Origin: Rickettsiales bacterium
GTDB taxonomy: Bacteria; Pseudomonadota; Alphaproteobacteria; Rickettsiales; JABCZZ01
Reading direction: 5' to 3'
Assembly (NCBI GenBank): GCA_035765535.1
Contig: DASTXE010000001.1
Span: 288,322-352,321, forward strand
Length of the DNA: 64,000 nt
Each line of letters begins with the position of its first letter. The first letter of the stretch is position 1. Of this stretch, positions 41,737 to 50,131 are shown one piece after another. A model generated the notes under the pieces. The model was not told where the DNA came from and did not search any database. It saw nothing but the letters and a program-made list of their open reading frames with translations. The position numbers were made by a program, and so were the translations under genes.

Positions 41737-42999
41737 ATGCCAAAACTCGCAAAGGAATTGAGTGCCCTTGCAATCAAAAACATTAAACATTCCGGTAAAA
41801 ATAACAACCCGGAAAGATATGCTGTCGGTAGCGTGCCAGGACTGTTACTGCAAGTTACCCCTAACAATGCCAAAAGCTGGTTACTAAGGACCACAATAGC
41901 GGGCAGGCGGCAATTCTTGGGATTTGGACCATACCCGGAAGTATCCCTAAAAGATGCAAGGGAAAGAGCAGCGGCGGAAAAGCAAAAGGTACGCACAGGC
42001 ATTGATCCTGTAGTGGATCGTAAAGTCAAGAAAGCTGCTCTGAAAGCGGCATCTCTACGCGGCAAGACATTCCAGCAGGTGACCAGCGAATTTCTAGATA
42101 CAAAGTTGACGGATAAAAGTCAAAAACATCGCGCTCAATGGCGAGCCACACTTGAAACTTATGCGTTGCCAGAAATGGGGAGCATTCTCGTTGATGATAT
42201 AACCTCGTCCGACATTTTACGGGTTTTACAGCCGATATGGGAGAAAAAAACTGAAACGGCTTCCCGTCTTCGAGGGCGTATAGAGTCCGTTTTGAATTAC
42301 GCTGCGGCGAAAGGATATCGTCAGAACAGTGATAATCCCGCAAGATGGAACGGGCACTTAAAAGAAATTTTGCCCGCTCCCGGCAAAATACAAAAAACAG
42401 TTCATCATCCCGCTGTCCAACTCAAAGACCTGCCTCAATGGTATACAACATTGCGGAAATCGCAAAGCATTGGTGCAATGGCTTTGGAGTTCCTCACGCT
42501 TACGGCCTGCCGTAGTGGTGAAGTACGTGGGGCAGTGTGGGACGAAATTAACATTGGAGATAAGATATGGGTTATTCCTGCTGACCGGATGAAGATGAGA
42601 AAAGAACATAGGGTTCCGCTGTGCAGCAGAGCGATCGAGATTTTAGAGCAAGTTCCACACTTTGAGGGCAGTACTCATATCTTTCCTGCAGTCAGAGGTG
42701 GCGCGCTGTCTGACATGACACTTTCCAAGCATATGCATGGTATGCATGAGCGCGAGATAAAAGCAGGTTGTCCGGGGTGGGTGGATGGCAAGTCAAAGCG
42801 TCCAGCAGTCGCTCATGGACTGCGCTCATCTTTCCGCGACTGGGCAGGTGAAAAAACGGATTATCCCCGTGAAATAATCGAATTGTGTTTGGCGCATGAT
42901 ATTATGGGCAGTGTGGAGCGTGCCTATATGCGAACGGATATTTTAGAAAAACGTCGGGAAATTATGAGCGCATGGGAAAAGTTCTTGAGAGGAAACTGA
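41737..42999 (+). CDS. int: Tyrosine integrase, P4/phage-like with N-terminal DUF4102 arm-binding domain
   Basis: 420 residues. The N-terminal arm-type DNA-binding domain (YAVGSVPGLLLQVTP, LGFGPYPEVSLKDARERAA) is followed by a core-binding domain and the catalytic domain with R-H-x-x-R-H/Y residues: TACRSGEVRG (Arg), HGLRSSFRDWAG (HxxR), LAHD and the nucleophile Tyr in VERAYMRTD. This class recombines into tRNA 3' ends. The ATG has AAGGAG upstream. Its position next to the remnant att site, not the tRNA gene itself, is the reverse of the usual layout. Confidence 0.95.
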   Translation: MPKLAKELSALAIKNIKHSGKNNNPERYAVGSVPGLLLQVTPNNAKSWLLRTTIAGRRQFLGFGPYPEVSLKDARERAAAEKQKVRTGIDPVVDRKVKKAALKAASLRGKTFQQVTSEFLDTKLTDKSQKHRAQWRATLETYALPEMGSILVDDITSSDILRVLQPIWEKKTETASRLRGRIESVLNYAAAKGYRQNSDNPARWNGHLKEILPAPGKIQKTVHHPAVQLKDLPQWYTTLRKSQSIGAMALEFLTLTACRSGEVRGAVWDEINIGDKIWVIPADRMKMRKEHRVPLCSRAIEILEQVPHFEGSTHIFPAVRGGALSDMTLSKHMHGMHEREIKAGCPGWVDGKSKRPAVAHGLRSSFRDWAGEKTDYPREIIELCLAHDIMGSVERAYMRTDILEKRREIMSAWEKFLRGN

Positions 43000-43001
43000 G
43001 T

Positions 43002-43613
43002 ATGCACTGCTGTTCGTACGACACTACCTTTGGTGATGCCGTGTACCGGGCAGCGCAATACTTCTATCATAATGGATTAGGGCGAGGTGATCTACTGGCG
43101 CAAATGCTGATTGCAAGAGAAGAACTCATGGCCGATGAGAGAAAGGTGTTGGCGGATTTAGTGTCTGGTCTGCTTTATAATCCGGTAAATGGACGACCAA
43201 GAAAAGCAGAAAAACCAGAAACAATTGAAGAGGCTGTGCACGATGTGGCGCGATGGTTAAAGCCACGTGGTGGGAAAAGTGAGCGTAGTAATTTAGCGCG
43301 AGCGATAATGGAAGCGCCACTTGGTGCAGGTGAGATAACAATGCTTGCGGATTTAGTAGGTGGGTACCTGTACCCATACACTAAGGGACGGCGTATCGGG
43401 AAGTTTCTTACGCATACACAGAGATTGAAGCTCTTTAGGATGTATAGAAAACTGAAGAAACGGCGCGTATTGCATAAAGAAAACCTTCAAATACTAGTAA
43501 GCCAATTCAGAATTGGCAGGAAAACAGTTGAAGCATATATAACAAGTCAGAATCATCGCGCCACGGCTGTAAAAGATTCCAAGTATTTGTTATCATGGAA
43601 TAAAAAACCCTAA
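43002..43613 (+). CDS. Island protein of unknown function with duplicated segment and C-terminal HTH-like end
   Basis: A 203-residue protein whose ATG lies 2 nt after the integrase stop, with GAGAGGAAAC upstream, so it is co-translated with int. Two related segments are visible: VLADLVSGLLYNPVNGRPRK (about 45-65) and MLADLVGGYLYPYTKGRRIG (about 110-130), each after a conserved Gly/Ala-rich helix. Near the C terminus VSQFRIGRKTVEAYITS looks like a helix-turn-helix. It begins with MHCCSYDTTF. I know no family; a role as an excision or regulatory partner of the integrase is an inference. Confidence 0.6.
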   Translation: MHCCSYDTTFGDAVYRAAQYFYHNGLGRGDLLAQMLIAREELMADERKVLADLVSGLLYNPVNGRPRKAEKPETIEEAVHDVARWLKPRGGKSERSNLARAIMEAPLGAGEITMLADLVGGYLYPYTKGRRIGKFLTHTQRLKLFRMYRKLKKRRVLHKENLQILVSQFRIGRKTVEAYITSQNHRATAVKDSKYLLSWNKKP

Positions 43614-43681
43614 ACTTACTTAGGTCAGTGATTGAAACAACCTGTGTTAGGAACAACATGTTCAAAACAAGGAGGAATCAC

Positions 43682-43939
43682 ATGAACAAATGCAAATTGT
43701 TACAAACAACTTCATTTTTATTACAGCTCACTGCACACGCAAACTCGTTGCCCGTAACAGGACAACTTTTTTTATCAGCATCACAAGTTGCTGTGAGGAT
43801 TGGGTTAAGTCGCACAACGCTGTGGCGACTTCTGAAAAATGATCCAACTTTTCCTAAACCTGTCAGGTTTGGCAAGCAAACGCGCCGATGGTCGCTACCT
43901 GAAATTGAAGCATATCTTGCCGCATCACGCACAAATTAA
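43682..43939 (+). CDS. AlpA-family (MerR-like helix-turn-helix) regulator
   Basis: 85 residues from ATG 43682, with AAGGAGG 7 nt upstream. The C-terminal DNA-binding domain has SASQVAVRIGLSRTTLWRLLK, then FPKPVRFGKQTRRWSLPEIEAYL, matching AlpA: HTH, a wing, and the F-P-x-P segment. AlpA-like proteins activate integrase or excisionase genes in P4-type satellite elements. Upstream is the int-orf unit. Confidence 0.88.
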   Translation: MNKCKLLQTTSFLLQLTAHANSLPVTGQLFLSASQVAVRIGLSRTTLWRLLKNDPTFPKPVRFGKQTRRWSLPEIEAYLAASRTN

Positions 43940-43961
43940 TAATAAAAATTAGGAGGATAAA

Positions 43962-44627
43962 ATGTTTAAATTAACTTTAAATCAAATAGAGAGTGCCTAC
44001 GGTGTTTATACTGTGACTAATCTAGCCGGAGAATACATCTTTATTGGGCATAGTAGAATTAGCTCTTTACTCTCATTGAGCGATATTAGAGAAAACCCGC
44101 GCTTAGATAAAACTAAACCTATGATAATTGAAATTATTAGAATTTGTTTTACTCAAACTGAGGCACAGAAAGTAATAAACGAATGGATACACCTTAACAG
44201 CCGTCCAATGCTTAACTTACATCATCGCCTTGGGTACAGCACTGTGATTAGGTGTAATCAAACAAACCAAGTTTTCTGCAGCCAAGCTGAGGCCGCTATG
44301 ACATTAGGCATTTGTAGGGCATGGTTATCAAAGCACTTGCGAAATATTCCGGGGCACAAAAGTTATAGAGGGCTTAGTTTTAGCAAAGTAGAAAATTTGC
44401 AGACACATATTCAGCCAGCACAACTTCCATCAACAAACCCTGCATACCCGATGCCTTCCTTACCTATGCCACCACAAGCTTTACCTGCACCGCCTTTTAT
44501 ACCATCTGCAGCACAGCCAATTTTACCCGTGCCGCCGGTATTTCCACCTGCTATGCCTCACTTTCCAGCAACAACACCTCAAGTTCCACATACACCGCCA
44601 CCGTTGTTTCCTAGACCGAATTACTAG
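43962..44627 (+). CDS. GIY-YIG-like / NUMOD1-like protein with proline-rich tail
   Basis: A 221-residue protein. The N-terminal half has GVYTVTNLAGEYIFIGHS, similar in layout to the GIY...YIG strands (the second motif is IFIGHS), and an EWIHLNSRPMLN segment with the Glu-x-Asn pattern of this nuclease fold; catalytic residues are not all convincing. The middle (VFCSQAEAAMTLGICRAWLSKHLRN ... YRGLSFSK) resembles the NUMOD1 DNA-binding module of homing endonucleases. The last 80 residues are almost entirely Pro/Ala/Ser-rich (PMPSLPMPPQALPAPP). ATG follows AGGAGGATAAA. Function not known. Confidence 0.5.
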   Translation: MFKLTLNQIESAYGVYTVTNLAGEYIFIGHSRISSLLSLSDIRENPRLDKTKPMIIEIIRICFTQTEAQKVINEWIHLNSRPMLNLHHRLGYSTVIRCNQTNQVFCSQAEAAMTLGICRAWLSKHLRNIPGHKSYRGLSFSKVENLQTHIQPAQLPSTNPAYPMPSLPMPPQALPAPPFIPSAAQPILPVPPVFPPAMPHFPATTPQVPHTPPPLFPRPNY

Positions 44628-45034
44628 ACTTCGCATCTCTGAATTCATATGAGGAGTAAAAAATCTAACCCCTCGCTGGTTTCTATCGGGAAAGAAAAAG
44701 TGTAATATACTATATTTAGACTCAAGTAGACACTACAATAGTAATATTACACACTTTTGGCAAAGTGAAAACTGTCCTAAAAGACTTAGATGGCTAATTC
44801 TAATTGAAGAATTCAAGGGGGCACTTCCCCCTTGAATTTGCTACGGCAATTATAAAGTGGAATTTTTTTAGCAGTACCAAATTTATTATTTGTGTAACTA
44901 CAATATGTGTAACTAAACAGGGGATTTAAAAGATTGTTAGTGTTCTTTTAAATTAGTCTATTTAGATTGATAAGAAATGATAAAGTAAGCGATCCTTGAA
45001 TAGTGCTATAGGACGCCTCTGTTTAAAGTCGCAA
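44628..45034. other. AT-rich, repeat-bearing intergenic region of the island
   Basis: No gene supported. Structures seen: GTGTAATAT (44700-44708) with ATATTACAC (44744-44752), an inverted repeat with a 35-nt spacer; AATTCAAGGGGG-CACTT-CCCCCTTGAATT (44810-44838), a perfect 12-bp stem with a 5-nt loop; and TGTGTAACTA twice (44891-44900, 44906-44915, period 15). The strong stem may terminate the GIY-YIG-like gene. The iteron-like direct repeats could be an integrase or regulator arm-site, or a vestigial origin. Confidence 0.5.
44810..44838. terminator. Strong 12-bp hairpin
   Basis: AATTCAAGGGGG/CCCCCTTGAATT with loop CACTT. It is 180 nt after the GIY-YIG-like gene. No immediate T-run follows; T-rich sequence starts 30 nt later. 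It is a probable transcript end or a protein-binding dyad. Confidence 0.45.
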
Positions 45035-45781
45035 TTAAATAGGATTCTTTATTGCCGCTTCTCTCGCAGCTTTCCTAGCAAATTCCGCTTTTTCATATAT
45101 ATTCATTAAATCATTATCTATAAGAGTAATTTGCATGATTTCATTGAATAATAACTCTATTTTGATCGTTTGAGTTTTGTTACTCCATATGGCTTCATCT
45201 TTGCTTCCCGGAGTTGGGGTAGTAGCAGCTGTTGGTTCTCCAAATTTTTTTGTTAATGCTTCTAACGCGATGCCATAAGCAACCGTGGAATAACTTCCGT
45301 TAAATTTATAGAAGCGAAGCGTGTGGTCCTTAGGAGTAGGTATGAAGCTAAAACTATAAGTAATTGTTCCATAGAGACTGATTACTCCAAGGTTCGAGCT
45401 AGGTAATAAAAGTTCGTCTAATGCAGAATTATTGACCCAAACACATTTCTTTACTCCCAATTTCTTTTCGGTTTCATCGACACGTAGCATTGCGGGATCA
45501 AATGGAACAAGCAGCGGTGAGCTGGCGTCTTCTGCGCGTAATGATGAATTCTTGTGTGTCGGGACTTTATCCCCTGTGCATATTACCGTAGAAGACTTGC
45601 TTTTGTAATCAGGATTACCTACGTCAGGATGGTGCATTTTTCTGAAGTCATCTAAAGATGTTCCGAGAGCAACACCTTTGAAATCAAATTGTTTTGAAGT
45701 GGAAGATTGAGCAAAAACAGGACAAATCATTGCATTTGTGAGCAAGCCAATGATCAAAGTTATTTTTAAAAATGTTCTCAT
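45035..45781 (-). CDS. Secreted protein of unknown function (island)
   Basis: The start at ATG 45781 gives a signal peptide (FLKITLIIGLLTNAMICPVFAQ) and 248 residues. The mature protein begins FDFKGVALGTSLDDFRKM, a pattern seen in small periplasmic proteins of unknown function, and has three separated cysteines, LTKKFGEP, and WSNKTQTIKIELLFNE. It ends in a charged helix (YEKAEFARKAAREAAIKN). The same layout appears in the secreted protein at 14.75 kb, suggesting a shared fold, but the identity is low. A candidate structured RNA precedes it. Its frame is open for 78 codons upstream, which I do not count as coding. Confidence 0.6.
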   Translation of the reverse strand: MRTFLKITLIIGLLTNAMICPVFAQSSTSKQFDFKGVALGTSLDDFRKMHHPDVGNPDYKSKSSTVICTGDKVPTHKNSSLRAEDASSPLLVPFDPAMLRVDETEKKLGVKKCVWVNNSALDELLLPSSNLGVISLYGTITYSFSFIPTPKDHTLRFYKFNGSYSTVAYGIALEALTKKFGEPTAATTPTPGSKDEAIWSNKTQTIKIELLFNEIMQITLIDNDLMNIYEKAEFARKAAREAAIKNPI

Positions 45782-45819
45782 TTTGATTATTCCACTGCCA
45801 CAGAGAGTTACACAAAAAA

Positions 45820-46008
45820 GTCGCCAGACTTTTTTCTCTGGCGACTGGGTGTTTTCATCCGTATCAAGCGAAACGGCGCGATGCTTTTGGGCTTGCGCCT
45901 TGAACATAGCAATCGCCACCCAGCCATACTGAGTAGCGACACGCTTGCGGCGGTGTCTTAACCGCGCTTGATAAGGGGATGAAAAGCCCCAGCCTCTTGA
46001 AAAAAGGC
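45820..46008. ncRNA. Candidate structured RNA / leader
   Basis: A dense set of inverted repeats lies upstream of the secreted-protein gene. They are GTCGCCAGA with TCTGGCGAC (45820-45845, 8-nt loop), CATCC with GGATG plus TATCAAGCG with CGCTTGATA (outer arm, 45856-45870 with 45965-45981), GGCGC...GCGCC (45874-45898), GACAC...GTGTC, and GCCT...AGGC. Together they can fold as a multibranch RNA of about 130 nt. A 78-codon open frame on the minus strand overlaps it but lacks a ribosome site. Comparable positions in P4-like elements hold regulatory RNAs; any homology to these is inference. Confidence 0.45.
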
Positions 46009-46185
46009 CAATCACACGTCTAACCTATACAAAATGAAAAATATACAGATTTTTACAGGAAGTTTCTTCTTCTCTGTAACGTTACGGCGCTGTTTGGAAC
46101 ATATCAACAGATTGATATATAATGAATTGATTGTATAATTAGGTTGGAAATACCTGTTTTATAATAATGCGACGAGTCTTTCAAA

Positions 46186-46572
46186 ATGAGCTACACCGAT
46201 AATCAACGGGAAATAACGGGCCGGGATGTACAGGGACGGTTTGCGGCTGGTAATCCAGGGCGTCCATATGGCGCTAAAGGGAAGACGTCTCGTGAAGCAC
46301 TAGAGCGCATTAAATTGATGAAGGAGACGGCGATTCAAAAGTTGTGGGAATCTGTCAATATAGGAGAGCGGTGGGCTATTGAGTTTGTGCTATCTAAAGT
46401 GCTTCCAGCCAGCCGTACTATTGAATTTGAAGGTCTAACGACTGAGGATATTAAAGCTGCTTTAATATCTGGTGATATTAGCCCTGATGAAGCAAAAGCG
46501 ATTAGTGGAATTACTAGGGATATCAGTGAAATGGAGTTCTTAAAAAGAATGCGCTCAAGGTTTAAGAGCTAG
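46186..46572 (+). CDS. DUF5681-domain protein
   Basis: The N-terminal DUF5681 signature (QGRFAAGNPGRPYGAKGK) is followed by a helical region (LERIKLMKETAIQKLW, IGERWAIEFVLSKVLP) as in small phage- and island-borne proteins of this type, which sometimes sit near terminase-like genes. 128 residues, no catalytic motif. Function unknown; DNA binding is plausible given the basic N terminus. The gene has little sign of a ribosome site (TCAAAATG). Confidence 0.75.
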   Translation: MSYTDNQREITGRDVQGRFAAGNPGRPYGAKGKTSREALERIKLMKETAIQKLWESVNIGERWAIEFVLSKVLPASRTIEFEGLTTEDIKAALISGDISPDEAKAISGITRDISEMEFLKRMRSRFKS

Positions 46573-46782
46573 AGGTTAACCGTCATTGCTATTTTGGTTG
46601 CTTGTGATCACTTCAAAATACAACCATATTCCAATCTTCCTTAGGAATTATTTTTCATCGACAAAGATAGATCCAATGATGAGACAAAAAATTCTATAGC
46701 CGCTTGAGTAATATGTGAACAATATATATTGCTATTTACTGATGTTTTAAATGAGTTGGTAAGAGTTTTAAGGATATAGATA
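46573..46782. other. AT-rich intergenic stretch before the STAND gene
   Basis: About 210 bases with no gene. It contains a long AT-rich run and AAGGATATAGATA ahead of the GTG start of the next gene. No clear operator is seen. Confidence 0.4.
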
Positions 46783-49700
46783 GTGCAGAATATTGAACTC
46801 TATATTGGTGCTTCTATCGAATATGACTCTGAACGAATTGTGATTTTGCAACTCATTCGGGAATTATCTATTAAAGGCATTAGTGCAATTATATTGGCTA
46901 ATGTGCACCTTAATAGACGCCAGATTGATCTTATTGTAGCAACAAGTGGGATGACCTTAGTAATTGAGGCCAAGGGATATACACGTTGTATAAGAGGAAA
47001 AGAAAATGGGCGCTGGGAAGTAAATACTGCATCGGGATGGAAATCCATTTCTAATAACCCGTATGTGCAAGCTCTAAACGCACAGCACGCTTTACGAGAT
47101 GCGATGCAGGCTTTTTCAGGAACAATAGTAAATTATCCTGCGGCAGCACTAATCTTTACGCCAGATATTCCTATAGGGTCTTCAATTCCTAAAGGAGACT
47201 TTAAGGTTAAGGTAGGAGGGCTCCCTCTATTGGAGGACTTAATTAAGTATGAGCAAAAAGAAAGTTGGAGCCTAGAGCATTGGAGGGCTTTTGCTAAGCA
47301 TTATAATCTTACTAAAATTGAGACATTAGCAGCAGCATTAAATCTAAAATTGCTTGAGGATGAAAAACTTCTAGCCGATTACTGTAATGCATTTGGGCAT
47401 ACTTATAGTCATATTGCGAAATCTCTAGTCCCCTTTGCATGCAAAACAGATAAAGGGAACATATCATCAAAGGATGTTAGGGCTGAAGTAATACAGGGCT
47501 CTGATATTTTGCTCCTAGGAGCATCAGGATGTGGCAAAAGCCTTTTGGCAAAAGAAATTGGCATCCAGGCTATTGCAAGGGGACAGATTCCCATTATAAT
47601 TGAGGCAAAATATTTTACGGGACAATTTCAAACATTATTAAATCAAGAGCTTGGATTACTGAGCACTTCATCTGGGCTTCTTTTCCTTTCGGCCTGTATA
47701 AGGCTTAACCGCACAGTAATATTTATTTTAGATGGTTTCAATGAGTGCCCAAAGACTGAGCAGCATAGATTAGCTCGTTGTATAGCCGCAATAGCGCGAC
47801 GTTATATTACTAAAATTGTCATAACATCGCAGCACGATCATGATACATTTACTCTTCTTAATTTGAAGAATATTGAGGTCCCTGAACCAAGCCTAGAGCT
47901 TAAGAAAACAATTGCTGGATTAACTAATGGTACTTTGCCAACTTCTTTGGAACCAATTTTAAAGGCGGTAAAGAGTGGGCTTGAAGCAAAAATTGTTGGT
48001 GAACTTGGAAAAACGAATCTAGATAATACAAATAGTTCTGCCTTATTCTATATTTACGCATGCAAGAGATTGAACTCATTTGCTTCTTCTGGTGTACAAA
48101 CACTTATAGATTTGGCAGCATATTTATCAGAGAAACTCACTTTCAGCCTTTCTATCCGTGATTTTAACCGAATTGAGTATGAGCAGCAGATTACTAAAGC
48201 TACTTCTGATGCATTATTAGATTCGGGTCTAATAGTTCGTTTTGGAGATCGTGTAAGCTTTGGGCACGAATTATTTCTCAATGCCTTTATTGCAGAATCT
48301 GTTATTCGTAGTGCTGCGCATAATTCAGAAAAAGTTCTTTTTGCACTAAGCTCTCCTAAGCACTCTGGAAGAAAAAGTTTAATCGTAGGAGCAATAGATG
48401 ACCAAATCCTACTTGAGCAAGTGCTTAACAATATCACCGATACAGGCATTATCTTAAGTTGTATGGCAGGTGAATGCGGCACTTATGCAAAAAAATGGAT
48501 TGAGAATCAATTCGAGCTATTACTACCAAAAATTGAAACGGAAAGTCAAAATATCAGCCTTAAATATAAAGAAGATTGGCCACATGTTACTGTCAAAACC
48601 GGAGAGCTAACTAATTGGTCGTCCCAAGAACGTGCTCTTATTAGAGCACTGCCACATCTTATATATATTGAAGGCTTGTATCTTTCCCCGGTATTAAAAA
48701 TCATAAAAACGACAGATTCTGTGCTGAAAGCAACATTCTTAGAATTAAAGGAGTATGCACAAGAAAAGAAAATATCTCTAAAGAGCGGATTATTTGCTTT
48801 CGCGTATATTGGGGGATACGACGATAATAAACCTGCTATTTCAATAATAACTAATGCAGTGCATAGCGGTATTGTACTTTCTTCAAAAGAAAGGAAAACT
48901 CAAATTTTAGCGCAAAAAATACAAGAACAATTTTCGGAAAATCTTACTAATGGACAGCTGTATTTATTATTAACTCTAGATCGTTCCAATTGGGACAATC
49001 AGATATTACCATTATTCTTACCCCAAATATTACATAATAATTGGCAGTATGCTCCCTATCACTTAAAGCTTGCACTTCTAGACGCGGCACATTCTTGTTG
49101 GAAAGTGCCAGAGCCAGAGCGCCTCGAACTTATTAGTGTATTAGAGACAATCTTAGAAGAAAAGAATATTGATATTATTTATTCTACGATGGTACTGGAA
49201 GCCTTGAAGGCATTAGGAGCTTTGGAAGAGGATGAGCAAGAACATATAGAAAACGTCAAAATGGAAATTAAAGAGTTCTTAGAGCATACTGAAGAACCTG
49301 AATACTGGTATCATGCTAATAGATGTTACTTTTCACAATTTGATCATCCATACGATGGTGCATATTGTGCTGTTTTTAATGAGATGCATGATACAGAGAA
49401 AAAAATTGTTTTAACAATGGCATTAAGAGGAGCAAGTCCACCGTATTTAATGTTTCTTAGCGCATTAATAACCGAAGTTGCAGCTTTTAATGACCCTACA
49501 TTAAGTACCTATATTGAAAGATGGCTGAAACTTCCTGAAGAAAGACAAGTAATGCCACAAGAAGCTAATAATGTTTTTTTTATTGCCCATGCAGCAGTTG
49601 CTTATTTAGATTGTCCATTACCCTATATTGCAGCCAACAATAATAAAGCTGAGGCATTAAAAGCTTGTGCTGAAATATTCTATTGGATTAATAAACCCGG

Positions 49701-50109
49701 TCTTCTTCAAAAGGAGCTCGTGATAGCCTGCAGCAAGTCTTGGGATATATTAATGCAACACGAATTGGGTATAGCCGCTGATGTAATTAGAGAGTGTGAA
49801 GATGTCCACAGAGATATTTTGGCACGATTGGGAAAGTCTCAAGAAGATTTATCTATTATAAAAAACTTTCCGAAAGAAGTTTCAGAAATATGCAGACAAG
49901 CTATTAAAAACCCTGACGCACAACAATCTTATTATAATGGAGATTTTAAATTTGATGGATTTCGAAGCCGTTCGCTTTGCATTAGTGTATTAGGTGAGTA
50001 TGGGGAAATCATAGATTTAGCACTTCTAAGAACAATGGTTGATGATAAATATGTAGGAAGAGATGCAATAGAAGCAATTGCAAGATTGGAGGAGAGGCAT
50101 CTCAGTTAG
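46783..50109 (+). CDS. NERD-nuclease-domain STAND NTPase, putative anti-phage defence protein
   Basis: 1108 residues, GTG start with AAGGA upstream. The N-terminal ~150 residues match a NERD (PD-(D/E)XK-type) nuclease: RRQIDLIVATSGMTLVIEAKGY gives Asp49, Glu62, Lys64. A STAND/NACHT-like NTPase follows: Walker A GASGCGKS (246-253), Walker B VIFILDGFNE (about 312-321), and KIVITSQHD resembling the sensor strand. The rest is long and helical, with repeat-like segments that could form a sensor of HEAT or TPR type. Such architectures (nuclease effector-STAND-repeat sensor) are typical of bacterial NLR-like immunity proteins such as Avs. It is visibly more AT-rich than the helicase gene it converges with. 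Confidence 0.7.
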   Translation: MQNIELYIGASIEYDSERIVILQLIRELSIKGISAIILANVHLNRRQIDLIVATSGMTLVIEAKGYTRCIRGKENGRWEVNTASGWKSISNNPYVQALNAQHALRDAMQAFSGTIVNYPAAALIFTPDIPIGSSIPKGDFKVKVGGLPLLEDLIKYEQKESWSLEHWRAFAKHYNLTKIETLAAALNLKLLEDEKLLADYCNAFGHTYSHIAKSLVPFACKTDKGNISSKDVRAEVIQGSDILLLGASGCGKSLLAKEIGIQAIARGQIPIIIEAKYFTGQFQTLLNQELGLLSTSSGLLFLSACIRLNRTVIFILDGFNECPKTEQHRLARCIAAIARRYITKIVITSQHDHDTFTLLNLKNIEVPEPSLELKKTIAGLTNGTLPTSLEPILKAVKSGLEAKIVGELGKTNLDNTNSSALFYIYACKRLNSFASSGVQTLIDLAAYLSEKLTFSLSIRDFNRIEYEQQITKATSDALLDSGLIVRFGDRVSFGHELFLNAFIAESVIRSAAHNSEKVLFALSSPKHSGRKSLIVGAIDDQILLEQVLNNITDTGIILSCMAGECGTYAKKWIENQFELLLPKIETESQNISLKYKEDWPHVTVKTGELTNWSSQERALIRALPHLIYIEGLYLSPVLKIIKTTDSVLKATFLELKEYAQEKKISLKSGLFAFAYIGGYDDNKPAISIITNAVHSGIVLSSKERKTQILAQKIQEQFSENLTNGQLYLLLTLDRSNWDNQILPLFLPQILHNNWQYAPYHLKLALLDAAHSCWKVPEPERLELISVLETILEEKNIDIIYSTMVLEALKALGALEEDEQEHIENVKMEIKEFLEHTEEPEYWYHANRCYFSQFDHPYDGAYCAVFNEMHDTEKKIVLTMALRGASPPYLMFLSALITEVAAFNDPTLSTYIERWLKLPEERQVMPQEANNVFFIAHAAVAYLDCPLPYIAANNNKAEALKACAEIFYWINKPGLLQKELVIACSKSWDILMQHELGIAADVIRECEDVHRDILARLGKSQEDLSIIKNFPKEVSEICRQAIKNPDAQQSYYNGDFKFDGFRSRSLCISVLGEYGEIIDLALLRTMVDDKYVGRDAIEAIARLEERHLS

Positions 50110-50131
50110 CTTAATTTTATCACATCAATAT

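Noticed and set aside
45785..46015. 78-codon upstream extension of the secreted protein
   Set aside because: It has no ribosome site, and the signal peptide starts at 45781; the region is better explained as structured RNA.
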